A DNA stretch of 64,000 bases. Source: Novosphingobium sp. (GTDB lineage: Bacteria; Pseudomonadota; Alphaproteobacteria; Sphingomonadales; Sphingomonadaceae). Shown here piece by piece: positions 27,735 to 35,375 of the stretch. Under the pieces are notes generated by a model that was not told the origin of the DNA, ran no database searches, and saw only the letters and a program-made list of their open reading frames with translations. The position numbers and the translations under genes are program-made. Each line of letters begins with the position of its first letter. Positions within the stretch are counted from its first letter, which is position 1. The stretch spans positions 1 to 64,000 of the forward strand of contig NZ_JAIXPP010000086.1 in NCBI RefSeq assembly GCF_027486195.1, written 5' to 3'.

Positions 27735-27854
27735 TGCCCGGCTAGTGCCAGCATCATCACATGGCATCGTCATAGCACCAGCGCCCTCCACCCGATCAGG
27801 GCGCGGAGACTCGGCGCTGTGCTTCAGCCCCGCAAGGTGGGGCCAGGCCGACGC

Positions 27855-28250
27855 TTACCGACATTCGCAGAAGCGTTGCAGTGCGTCGAGGATGGGCCGC
27901 CTGATAAAGGGTTTCGCGATAACTTCGGCATATCCGCAAGCCTTGGCGCGCCGCGTCAGGTCATCGCTGCAATAGGCCGTAATCAAGATGGCGTCCCCGT
28001 GCCAGCCGGTTTTCCGGAGCGCTTGGAGTAAACTGAGGCCATCGATATCAGGCATGTTGTAGTCGGCGATGATGCAATCGGCCGAGCGCGCCTCGTGATC
28101 TGCCAGTAAGGTAGACGCGGTGGTGTAACAGTGCGCGTCGTAGCCCTTCGCGTGCAGCAAAAGTTGCAGCGATCGGCGAATGCCAGCTTCATCGTCGGTG
28201 ACGAGAACCTTGAGCCGCTTAACGTCGAGATTGATGAGTCCGTCGGACAT
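27855..28250 (-). CDS. Receiver-domain response regulator, 3' end cut by IS66
   Basis: This 131-residue CheY-like receiver has the acidic pocket VTDDEAG (Asp19-Asp20), phospho-acceptor Asp63 in CIIADYNMPDIDGL and the Thr/Ala-Lys end ILITAY...EVIAKPF. The domain is complete, but its stop codon TAA lies inside the terminal GTAAGCG of the IS66 element. The original C-terminus, and any output domain, has therefore been removed or altered. It is the last gene after fixLJ (93-bp gap) on the same strand, so is probably part of the same phosphorelay. Confidence 0.82.
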   Translation of the reverse strand: MSDGLINLDVKRLKVLVTDDEAGIRRSLQLLLHAKGYDAHCYTTASTLLADHEARSADCIIADYNMPDIDGLSLLQALRKTGWHGDAILITAYCSDDLTRRAKACGYAEVIAKPFIRRPILDALQRFCECR

Positions 28251-28343
28251 GGGTTCCGAGATTGTGAAAATCGATACCAGCGACAGTCGCAGAGTGCGCG
28301 AAAGCAGTCCGTACGTAGATATCGCAACCGCGGCTCGAATCCG

Positions 28344-28955
28344 CTAAAGGCCCGCTGCAATCGCTATTCGCAGAAGATCGGAAAGGCTGTGGACGTCCAG
28401 CTTCTGCATCAGGCTCGCCCTGTGCACTTCGACCGTGCGGGACGAGCAGCCAAGGTCATATGCAATCGTCTTGTTCGGGTAGCCCTTGGCGAGGCCTTCG
28501 AGAATTTCCCGTTCGCGCGGTGTCAACGCTGCAATCTTGGTGCGAGCCTCCCGCTCTTCGATTTCACGCGCGTCATTCTGCTCTAGTCGCCCGAATGCGC
28601 GCTCCAATGCATCGAGCAGTGAGGCCTTTTCAAACGGCTTTTCGAGAAACTCGACAGCGCCGGCCTTCATGGCCTGCACAGCCGTGGTTACATCACCATG
28701 TCCGGTCAGAACGATGACCGGCATGTTGATCCCGCGCTCGGCCATCACCCGCTGAACCTCGAGCCCATCCATGTCCGGCATTCGCACGTCCAGCAAAACG
28801 CAGCCAATTGGAGCGTGTTTTGCGTGCTTGAGAAACTCGACTCCAGAGCCGTGGGGATGAACCTTGAACCCGGCCCGGGACAGCACAAACCCGGCAGACT
28901 TCCGGATTGCCTCCTCGTCATCCACAAGGTGCACAACGCGGTCAGCGTTCATCAT
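28344..28955 (-). CDS. fixJ: FixJ-type response regulator (receiver plus LuxR HTH)
   Basis: This regulator of about 203 residues has a receiver domain with VDDEEAIRKS, phospho-acceptor Asp56 in CVLLDVRMPDMDGL, VLTGHGDV and FLEKPF. It is followed by a LuxR-type DNA-binding domain, LTPREREILEGLAKGYPNKTIA YDLGCSSRTVEVHRASLMQKL. These are strong FixJ/TodT-subfamily signatures. The start overlaps the end of the sensor gene (GATGATG inside the fixL terminus), so the pair is translationally coupled. The longer frame from 28973 is possible but would lie deeper in fixL. It would activate FixK- or oxygen-type targets; no target promoter was identified. Confidence 0.87.
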   Translation of the reverse strand: MMNADRVVHLVDDEEAIRKSAGFVLSRAGFKVHPHGSGVEFLKHAKHAPIGCVLLDVRMPDMDGLEVQRVMAERGINMPVIVLTGHGDVTTAVQAMKAGAVEFLEKPFEKASLLDALERAFGRLEQNDAREIEEREARTKIAALTPREREILEGLAKGYPNKTIAYDLGCSSRTVEVHRASLMQKLDVHSLSDLLRIAIAAGL

Positions 28956-30465
28956 CTTCCTCCGCATCGGCATCGATCAGGGTGAACTTGAAAATGGTGC
29001 CGCCATCGTCCGGATATTCTGCTGCAATGCGTCCACCGTGGGCCTCAACGATCGTCCGGCAAATCGATAGCCCCAGCCCCATCCCGTCAATCTTGCTGCT
29101 GACGAAGGCTTCGAAAAGGCGGGGCCTGATTTCTGCGGCGACACCCGGCCCCGTATCCCGAACGCTGATTTCGATGAATCCGTCGGGACGCTTGCATGTT
29201 GCGATATGAAGATCCCGTACTGTTGACGAGGCCATCGCTTCGACAGCGTTTCGGAGCAAATTGACCAGGACTTGCTGGATCTGGACCTTGTCCACCAATA
29301 CATGCTTGGCCAGCGGATTAAGGTTCACGAGCGTGCGAACACCACTTTCCTTGGCGCCCGCAAGCGCCAGCTGGGCTGCGTCGTCGATAACTAGGCGCAG
29401 ATCCTCAACAACCTTGTCGACTTCACCGCGCGCGACAAATTCCCGCAGACGTCTGACAATGAAACCCGCCCGAAAGGTCTCCTTGGCTGCCTCCGACAGG
29501 GCCTCCTGAACTATGGCCATCGGGGTGCCTTGAGGATCGGCGAGAATGTCTCTCGTTTCCTCAAGGTAATTGGCAACTGCTGTCAGCGGCTGATTCAGTT
29601 CATGCGCCAGGGTGGATGCCATGGTCCCCATCGCGCTGAGCCGCGACACATGGATCAGTTCGGCCTGCAGCTCGCGCATTTTGAGATCGTCGCGTTCTTT
29701 CTCAGAGAGATCTCGGATGAAGCCAGTAAAGACGCGGTCTCCGTGATGCCCGGCGACGCCGACCGAGAGATGCATGGGAAAGTCTGTTCCGTCACGACGA
29801 CGGCCTGTCACAGTGCGTCCGGTCCCGATAATACGAGGCTCTCCTCCTTCTCGGTAATGCCGGATATAGTCGTCATGCCGCTCCTTGTCGGGCGCAGGCA
29901 TCAGGCAGCTCACATTGCAGCCCACGACTTCACCCTCTTCATATCCGAAGAGACGCTGTGCCGCGGCACTGAAAGACACGATCACTCCGAGCTCGTCGAT
30001 GACGATCATCGCGTCCGGGACGGTATCCAGGATCGACTGGAGGTGCTGCTCACGCGTGTCATTCGCCGCCCGGATGGCCGCCTCGTGCGTGATATCCCGG
30101 GCCATGACATGGAAGCCGTGCAGAGTGCTCTCTTGTTGCAAGGCCGTAATCGTCATTCGCGACAGATATTCTGTGCCCGAGCGCCGTAAACGCCACATTT
30201 CCCGCTCGTAGCCACCCTCGCGCGCCGCTGTGGCCAGATCAATATCCGGCAGGCCCGCGGCCTTTTCTTCAGATGAATAGAACAACTCGTGCGAGCTGCC
30301 CACGCACTCGGCAGACGCCCATTGGTCCGCTCGATGGCCTTCGCCATTGAGCGCGAGGATCTTTCCGTGCGGATCAAGAATGAGCTGAACGTGCTTCGCC
30401 GATTGCGCAAACGCAAGGCGCACAAGATCGCTCAGTTCCGCATTGCCGCCGGCAATTTCATCCAT
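28942..30465 (-). CDS. fixL: FixL-type haem-PAS oxygen-sensing histidine kinase
   Basis: This is a 507-residue sensor kinase without membrane spans. It has PAS 1 (about 20-130), a haem-type PAS 2 (about 140-255), a HisKA domain with phospho-acceptor His288 in LAHELNQPL, and an HATPase domain (NAVEAM, DTGPGV, GMGLGLSI). PAS 2 reads RHDDYIRHYREGG and IIGTGRTVTG. By alignment with Bradyrhizobium FixL, His197 corresponds to the haem-ligating His200 and Arg217 to the oxygen-contacting Arg220, so oxygen sensing is a strong inference. It begins 21 bp after copB on the same strand and overlaps fixJ, placing it in the copper transcription unit. Confidence 0.9.
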   Translation of the reverse strand: MDEIAGGNAELSDLVRLAFAQSAKHVQLILDPHGKILALNGEGHRADQWASAECVGSSHELFYSSEEKAAGLPDIDLATAAREGGYEREMWRLRRSGTEYLSRMTITALQQESTLHGFHVMARDITHEAAIRAANDTREQHLQSILDTVPDAMIVIDELGVIVSFSAAAQRLFGYEEGEVVGCNVSCLMPAPDKERHDDYIRHYREGGEPRIIGTGRTVTGRRRDGTDFPMHLSVGVAGHHGDRVFTGFIRDLSEKERDDLKMRELQAELIHVSRLSAMGTMASTLAHELNQPLTAVANYLEETRDILADPQGTPMAIVQEALSEAAKETFRAGFIVRRLREFVARGEVDKVVEDLRLVIDDAAQLALAGAKESGVRTLVNLNPLAKHVLVDKVQIQQVLVNLLRNAVEAMASSTVRDLHIATCKRPDGFIEISVRDTGPGVAAEIRPRLFEAFVSSKIDGMGLGLSICRTIVEAHGGRIAAEYPDDGGTIFKFTLIDADAEEDDER

Positions 30466-30486
30466 GCCCCTTTGTTCGCCTCCAGA

Positions 30487-31590
30487 TTAAAACCAGAACC
30501 GGACGCCCGCCACGAAGCTTGTGGCGTGAACATCTTCCCCGCGAGCCCTCGCGTAGCTGGCTGTGTCTCCAAGTTTGCGGTAATACGAAACGCCAATGTA
30601 GGGCGCGAACTGACGCTTGATCTCGTATCTGAGCCGCGCGCCGAGTTCGACATTTGACAGGCCAGAGCCAATCGCGATCTCAGGAATGTCCTGCGCGGAG
30701 AAATTGAGCTCGACGCGTGGCTGGAAGATGAGGCGCTGCGAAATGCGCTGGTCGTAATAGCCTTCGACCCGTCCAATGACCTCGCCCTTGTTCGACAGGA
30801 AGACGCCGCCTTCGACCTCGAACATCCCGGGAGCCAAGCCCTCAAAGCCGATGGTTGCATAGGTACGGCGCGGCGATGGCCCTATATCCTGTCGGATACC
30901 GGCCTGCAGATTGAAGTAGGGGTCGATGGCATGGCTGTACAGAAGTTGCACTTCGCCACTGTCCAGACCACGGCGAAGCTCGCCTTCACCTTCGCTCTTG
31001 ATCCACAGCCGATTGATGTCGCCGCCGTACCAGGCCTCACCATCCCATCGATAGCCATCACGGCCGCGATGGGCCTGATATTCTGCGATGTTGAGAAGTG
31101 CCGCGCCGAAATTGAGCCCCCCACTTTCCTTCATCATTTCCGCATGAGCGCGCGCCATTTCTCCGGGAGGGAATTGACGGTCCGCATAGCGATCCGTTGG
31201 GACAGGGGGTGGCGGCGCACTTCCAGGAGGCAATGCCGTGCCCGACATCGCCATGCCTTCTGCGGCCGCTTCGCCTTCCGCAGCTGGCATCGGCATTTCG
31301 CCCATCGCCCCATGGTCGATCACGGTGTCGCTTGTTGGTCCGTGGTTCATTTTGCTGTGATCGACCTCAGGTGCCGCAGGCCGGGCTGCAGGTGCCGGGG
31401 GTTTCTCGACGGGAGCAGGCGTCGCTCGCTTTGGTTTTGCGGGAGACGCCTTGGCTTTTTTGGGGGCTGCCTTTTTTGGAGCCGGCATTTCCATGCCCGG
31501 CATGTTGTCCATCGAATGGTCCTGTGCCCACGCCGGAACGGACAGGCCTAAGGTGGCCGCCGTTATTAATGCTGTGCGAAGCGTGCTCAT
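30487..31590 (-). CDS. copB: Copper resistance outer-membrane protein CopB
   Basis: This 367-residue protein has a signal peptide ending PAWAQD. A Met/His-rich, Lys/Pro-rich copper-binding spacer follows (HSMDNMPGMEMP, HSKMNHG, MGEMPMP; about residues 25-130), then a C-terminal outer-membrane beta-barrel domain (RDGYRWDGEAWYGGDINRLWIKSEGEG, WF terminus) typical of CopB/PcoB. It probably sequesters copper or passes it across the outer membrane. ATG 31590 overlaps the copA stop (ATGA). The open frame continues 38 codons upstream within copA and is rejected. Confidence 0.92.
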   Translation of the reverse strand: MSTLRTALITAATLGLSVPAWAQDHSMDNMPGMEMPAPKKAAPKKAKASPAKPKRATPAPVEKPPAPAARPAAPEVDHSKMNHGPTSDTVIDHGAMGEMPMPAAEGEAAAEGMAMSGTALPPGSAPPPPVPTDRYADRQFPPGEMARAHAEMMKESGGLNFGAALLNIAEYQAHRGRDGYRWDGEAWYGGDINRLWIKSEGEGELRRGLDSGEVQLLYSHAIDPYFNLQAGIRQDIGPSPRRTYATIGFEGLAPGMFEVEGGVFLSNKGEVIGRVEGYYDQRISQRLIFQPRVELNFSAQDIPEIAIGSGLSNVELGARLRYEIKRQFAPYIGVSYYRKLGDTASYARARGEDVHATSFVAGVRFWF

Positions 31591-33512
31591 GCCGCGTCTC
31601 CCTTGGGACGGACACTGACAACGCGCATCATGCCAGCATGCATGTGGTAAAGGAGATGACAGTGGAATGCCCAGTCGCCGACAGCATCGGCCGTGAAGTC
31701 CCAAGTGGCGATCCCGCCAGGTTGCACGATAACTGTGTGCTTTCTTGGCGCACGGTCGCCATGGCCGGTGACCAATTCGAAGAAGTGTCCATGAATATGG
31801 ATGGGGTGCGCCATCATGGAATCATTGATCAGATTGACGCGCACCCTCTCGCCTTCGGTGAAAGGGATCGGCTCATGAACGTCTGACATCTTCCGCCCGT
31901 CGAACGACCACATAAAGCGTTCCATGTTCCCGGTAAGATGGATATCGAGGCTGCGCGACGGAGCCCTGACGTCGGGATTTCGCTCGAGTGCTATAAGGTC
32001 TGTATAAACGAGCACCCTGTGGCCGACATCCTGCAGGCCCTGTCCCCGGTCCCCCATGCGATCGACTGGCATGGGGGAGATTGTCTGGACTCCAGGGTCA
32101 CGCTTGACTTGCGGCGCATTGCCGAAGTCGCGCATATTCATTGATCCCATCTGGTGGCCTGAATGGTCCGCCATCCCGGACGCTCCATCCATTCCCGCCA
32201 TGCTGCCATGGTCCATGCTGGCCATCGAGGAGTGATCCATACCCGACATGTCCGCGGGGCCGGATGGCCCACTCGTGGTCCCCATCTCCATCGCCGATCC
32301 GGCAGCGGCAGCAGCCGTTGCCAGACCTGCGGACGCGTTCTGTTCAGCGGTTGGGTCGACTCCGCGACCCTTCATGTCCATCCCCCCCATGCCGGGCATG
32401 TCCATTCCCATGTCCTTCATCGTCGCCAATGGGCGCTTGCGAAGGGCCGGAACCGCAGCGCTCATGCCTGGGCGCGGAGCCAATGTGGCACGGGCCATGC
32501 CGGAACGATCAACGGCTTCGCCGACAAAGGTATAGGCCAAGTCTGCGGTGGGGCGGACGACAACGTCGTAGGTCTCGGCAACGCCGATTTGGAACTCGTC
32601 AACATCGACAGGCATGACATTTTGCCCGTCAGCCTGAACAATTTGCAGGGTGAGACCCGGAATTCTGACATTGAAGGTGGTCATGGCTGACGCGTTGATT
32701 ACCCGCAGGCGCACGCGCTCGCCCGGTTTGAAGAGGGCCGTCCAATTGTCTTCCGGTCCATGCCCGTTGACCAGGAATGTATAGGTCGAGCCGGTCACGT
32801 CAGAAATATCGGCCGGATCCATGCGCATCTGACCCCAGTCGAGACGCTCCTTGAGGGGCTGATCCTTCCCTCCGAGCAGGCCTGACAAGGTCTGACGTTG
32901 AAAGTTGAAATGGCCCGGATTGGCCTTCAGCCTACGGAAGATCGCAGCAGGAGTAAGCGGGCTATGATCCGCAAGCACTATGACATGCTCCCGGTCAAAT
33001 TGGACAGGATCCGCCCCCGCCGGATCGATCACGATCGGTCCGTAATGGCCTTCCTGTTCCTGCAATCCCGAGTGGCTGTGGTACCAGTAAGTGCCGTTTT
33101 GCTTTACATCGAACTCATAAAGATAGCTTCCGCCTGGCTTGATCCCGGGAAAGGATACCCCGGGCACGCCATCATGTTCCGGAGGAACGAGCAGACCGTG
33201 CCAGTGGATCGAACTGTCTTCCTCAAGCTGGTTGTGGACGTGCAACCGCACCCGCTGACCTTCGCGCAGCCTGATCAGGGGCGCTGGAACCGTGCCGTTC
33301 ACACCGATTGCGCGGAACGCCTTCCCGTCAATCATCATCGATTGGCGGGCGATTGTCAGCTTGATGTCTTCACCGCTGACGGTGGGAAGCGGCGCTGCGA
33401 TGCCGGAGGATACAGGTTTGGCCCAGGCCGGAAAGAAGGAGGCAAGTGCGATACCCCCTCCCACCAGCGCTGATCCACGAAGGATATCTCTACGTCCGAC
33501 GATTGTCGTCAT
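31587..33512 (-). CDS. copA: Copper resistance multicopper oxidase CopA (Tat-exported)
   Basis: This is a 641-residue periplasmic multicopper oxidase of the CopA/PcoA type. A twin-arginine signal GRRDILRG at residues 7-14 is followed by a hydrophobic segment. The copper clusters are complete: IHWHG, WYHSHSG, HPIHIHGHFF and HCHLLYHMHAGM. A Met-rich insert (GMDMPGMGGMDM and MSGMDHSSMASMDHGSM, roughly 370-470) is the usual copper-loading region. It oxidises Cu(I) to the less toxic Cu(II). ATG 33512 starts the Tat signal; a GTG 33 bases upstream is less likely. An ECF-type promoter at 33552-33581 lies 40-69 bp ahead of the start. Confidence 0.95.
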   Translation of the reverse strand: MTTIVGRRDILRGSALVGGGIALASFFPAWAKPVSSGIAAPLPTVSGEDIKLTIARQSMMIDGKAFRAIGVNGTVPAPLIRLREGQRVRLHVHNQLEEDSSIHWHGLLVPPEHDGVPGVSFPGIKPGGSYLYEFDVKQNGTYWYHSHSGLQEQEGHYGPIVIDPAGADPVQFDREHVIVLADHSPLTPAAIFRRLKANPGHFNFQRQTLSGLLGGKDQPLKERLDWGQMRMDPADISDVTGSTYTFLVNGHGPEDNWTALFKPGERVRLRVINASAMTTFNVRIPGLTLQIVQADGQNVMPVDVDEFQIGVAETYDVVVRPTADLAYTFVGEAVDRSGMARATLAPRPGMSAAVPALRKRPLATMKDMGMDMPGMGGMDMKGRGVDPTAEQNASAGLATAAAAAGSAMEMGTTSGPSGPADMSGMDHSSMASMDHGSMAGMDGASGMADHSGHQMGSMNMRDFGNAPQVKRDPGVQTISPMPVDRMGDRGQGLQDVGHRVLVYTDLIALERNPDVRAPSRSLDIHLTGNMERFMWSFDGRKMSDVHEPIPFTEGERVRVNLINDSMMAHPIHIHGHFFELVTGHGDRAPRKHTVIVQPGGIATWDFTADAVGDWAFHCHLLYHMHAGMMRVVSVRPKGDAA

Positions 33513-33551
33513 GGGGGTGTTTCTGCCTATGGGGTTTGGAGCCACTGCAAA

Positions 33552-33581
33552 TGAATACGCACCCCGATGCTCAACCCCTCA
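33552..33581 (-). promoter_or_regulatory. Predicted ECF sigma promoter of copA
   Basis: On the minus strand: -35 TGAGGG (33576-33581), a 15-base spacer and -10 region GCGTATTCA (33552-33560). The -35 hexamer overlaps the stop codon of the sigma gene. Both boxes and the spacing are identical to those before the YXH operon and copC. Confidence 0.75.
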
Positions 33582-34145
33582 AACTTTTTTGAGTTTGTCC
33601 ATCAATCGCGCCCGCGCCCGATAAACCCTCGCTTCGACGGCCTTCTCGCTCAATCCGAGGATCTGTGCGGTTTCCGCCTGTGTGTGCGCATCAATGGTCC
33701 GGAGGATGAGGGGTTCGCGCAATGAAGCGGGCAATTCGGAAATTGCCTTCAGGATCACTTTTAATTCGGATCGGTCGGAGGCCGCTATGTCAGCTCCTGG
33801 AGCCGGATCAGCCACCTCTTCAGCTTCCGTCAAAGGGGCTGCTGCAAGCATAAACCTGCGCACCAGCGCACGCCGCCTCCAGTCCTTGCACTTGTTCAAA
33901 GCAATACGAGCCAGCCATTGCTTGAAAGGGCGCGCCCGATCGAAGCGGTCAAGGGCGCCAAACGCCGCGATGAATGCCCCCTGTGTGACATCCAGGCTTT
34001 CATCCGCATCGCCGATCTGCGCGCGAACAAGCCTGTACACCCAATCACGATGCCGGCGGACAAGCTCGCTACAAGCGGTCTGGTTTCCGCCGATGGCTAA
34101 CGAAGCCAAGTCCTGATCTTCAAGCTCAGAGAGTTGCCCTGTCAC
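33579..34145 (-). CDS. ECF RNA polymerase sigma factor, CnrH-like
   Basis: This 188-residue group 4 sigma factor has region 2 (SELVRRHRDWVYRLVRAQIGDADESLDVTQGAFIAAF, about 26-62; LDVTQGAF is the DVTQE-type core motif) and region 4 (LPASLREPLILRTIDAHTQAETAQILGLSEKAVEARVYRARARL). No region 1 or 3 is present. It is the third gene of a Y-X-H operon, overlapping the X gene by four bases (ATGA). It is inferred to read the three TGAGGG-N15-GCGTATTCA promoters in this island, one of which drives its own operon. Confidence 0.9.
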   Translation of the reverse strand: MTGQLSELEDQDLASLAIGGNQTACSELVRRHRDWVYRLVRAQIGDADESLDVTQGAFIAAFGALDRFDRARPFKQWLARIALNKCKDWRRRALVRRFMLAAAPLTEAEEVADPAPGADIAASDRSELKVILKAISELPASLREPLILRTIDAHTQAETAQILGLSEKAVEARVYRARARLMDKLKKV

Positions 34146-34576
34146 CGCTCCCTGCCTGTGAGCGCCTTGACGATCGCCCGATCAAATTTGGACGCCTGTT
34201 CCGGGGTCAGGACGGATCGCATCGCAAAGATATGTTCAAGCGTTTCTTTCTGCATCTGCCCCATCGCATCGTGCGACCGGTCGATTGCCTCGGACACCTT
34301 TGGGCCATATCCATGCTCGGACTCGATCGCCTCGGCGAGACGTGCGTTGTCCGCGCGAAGTTCCAGTTCCAAAGCCTGGCGACGCACCGCAAAACGCTGC
34401 TCGATTACTTCGATCTGCGCTTCCTGTTTGGCATCGAGTTCGAGTTGGTGGTGCAGCATCTCGTGCAACTCGCTTTCCGGCGAGGCAGTTCGGATCAAGG
34501 CCTGACCCGCAAGTGCCCCGATAACCGCGAATGCGAATGCAACAAGCGCGAAAACGAGGGTCTTTCGCCAAGCCAT
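34142..34576 (-). CDS. CnrX-like periplasmic metal sensor
   Basis: This 144-residue protein has one N-terminal membrane anchor (TLVFALVAFAFAVIGALAG, residues 6-24) and a helical periplasmic domain of the CnrX/ZraP heavy-metal sensor family. Candidate ligands His38, His42, Glu59, His115 and Met119 have exactly the spacing (4, 17, 56, 4) of the His42, His46, Glu63, His119 and Met123 site of Cupriavidus CnrX. It should sense periplasmic metal and release the anti-sigma factor from the sigma factor. It follows the Y gene by one base and overlaps the sigma gene. CnrX responds to Ni/Co; here copper is suggested only by the neighbours. Confidence 0.87.
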   Translation of the reverse strand: MAWRKTLVFALVAFAFAVIGALAGQALIRTASPESELHEMLHHQLELDAKQEAQIEVIEQRFAVRRQALELELRADNARLAEAIESEHGYGPKVSEAIDRSHDAMGQMQKETLEHIFAMRSVLTPEQASKFDRAIVKALTGRER

Positions 34577-34577
34577 T

Positions 34578-34850
34578 TCAGCGCGACATCAGCAAGGTTG
34601 AAGGCGCCAAAGCGGCCGGAACGCCGAGAGGGGAAATGGGTGCGGCGTCGGCAGGTGCACCGGACAACATCGAACCACCAACCCCGATGAACAAAGCGAT
34701 CGCTGCCGCGAGGCTGAGGCCCGTACGGTTGATGGGAACGATGGCCCGCCGTCTGGCGAGCTCCGTCATGACCGCGTCGTCGATCAACGCGAGGCGCGCG
34801 GGCGGCGGCTCGTTGCGCAGTCGTTCCAGAAGTTGATCAAGGTCCGTCAT
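34578..34850 (-). CDS. CnrY-like membrane anti-sigma factor
   Basis: This 90-residue protein has a short cytoplasmic N-terminus (MTDLDQLLERLRNEPPPARLALIDDAVM...), one membrane helix (LSLAAAIALFIGVGGSML, about 45-62) and a short periplasmic tail. CnrY has the same size, topology and gene position, and binds the ECF sigma factor through its N-terminal helix. The sequence is too short and divergent to assign by similarity alone, so the call leans on the Y-X-H order. It is the first gene of the operon, 26 bp downstream of a predicted ECF promoter -10. Confidence 0.75.
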   Translation of the reverse strand: MTDLDQLLERLRNEPPPARLALIDDAVMTELARRRAIVPINRTGLSLAAAIALFIGVGGSMLSGAPADAAPISPLGVPAALAPSTLLMSR

Positions 34851-34875
34851 GGCTCATTTCTCCCATATCCATGGT

Positions 34876-34905
34876 TGAATACGCAGCAAAGGTGAAATGC
34901 CCTCA
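34876..34905 (-). promoter_or_regulatory. Predicted ECF sigma promoter of the YXH operon
   Basis: On the minus strand: -35 TGAGGG (34900-34905), a 15-base spacer and -10 region GCGTATTCA (34876-34884). It suggests autoregulation of the sigma operon. Confidence 0.78.
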
Positions 34906-34923
34906 TATGGACGCAGAAATTTT

Positions 34924-34953
34924 TGAGGGGTGTCCAAGCGCGGCGCGTATTCA
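34924..34953 (+). promoter_or_regulatory. Predicted ECF sigma promoter of copC
   Basis: On the plus strand: -35 TGAGGG (34924-34929), a 15-base spacer and -10 region GCGTATTCA (34945-34953), 34 bp before the copC start. It is divergent from the YXH promoter, with the two -35 boxes 18 bp apart. Confidence 0.78.
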
Positions 34954-34987
34954 ACACGGGCAACCTGAGCCCGCGAAGGAGCCATTC

Positions 34988-35371
34988 ATGAAAAAGTTTC
35001 GCAGTTTGATTGCAAGCGTCCTGGCCGCCGGAGCCGCGATTGCCACGCCGGCGCTCGCCCATCCGAAGCTCGTGACGGCACAGCCGGCCGACAAGGCCGC
35101 CACCGCCCCGACCAATCGCATCACCCTGACGTTCAGCGAGCCCCTTGTTGCCGCTGTTTCGGGCATGGAAGTCACGATGACCGGCATGCCAGGCATGCCC
35201 AACCACAATATGAAAATGACCGGATACAAGACCTCGGTCAGCGAGGATGGCAAGACCCTGGTCGCTACATTCGGGCGGCCCCTCATGGCAGGAACTTATA
35301 GCGTGCAGTGGCACGTCGTCTCGAGCGATACGCACCGCATCAACGGCACTCTCGCTTTTACTGTGCGCTGA
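34988..35371 (+). CDS. copC: Copper resistance protein CopC
   Basis: This 127-residue periplasmic copper-binding protein has a signal peptide ending in PALAHP. Cleavage there leaves an N-terminal His, the first Cu(II) ligand in CopC proteins. The beta-sandwich shows LVTAQPADKAA, ITLTFSEPL, a Met-rich loop MTGMPGMPNHNMKMTG (Cu(I) site) and the C-terminal HVVSSDTHRINGTLAF with further His/Asp ligands. ATG 34988 has an AAGGAG site; the frame continues upstream through the promoter and is not used. Five bases separate it from copD. Confidence 0.93.
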   Translation: MKKFRSLIASVLAAGAAIATPALAHPKLVTAQPADKAATAPTNRITLTFSEPLVAAVSGMEVTMTGMPGMPNHNMKMTGYKTSVSEDGKTLVATFGRPLMAGTYSVQWHVVSSDTHRINGTLAFTVR

Positions 35372-35375
35372 TCGC

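Larger units (their letters stand above)
25732..27858 (-). mobile_element. IS66-family element, 3' end removed by the Tn3 transposon
   Basis: It has the three-gene IS66 layout on the minus strand: orfA, tnpB and tnpC, with a four-base overlap between the first two. Its outer end at 27858 reads GTAAGCGTCGGCCTGGCCCC, the typical IS66 terminus. The other end is lost where the Tn3-type repeat begins. Confidence 0.85.

Noticed and set aside
28251..28343. FixK-type box between fixJ and the receiver gene
   Set aside because: No TTGA-N6-TCAA-like dyad was found in this 93-bp gap.
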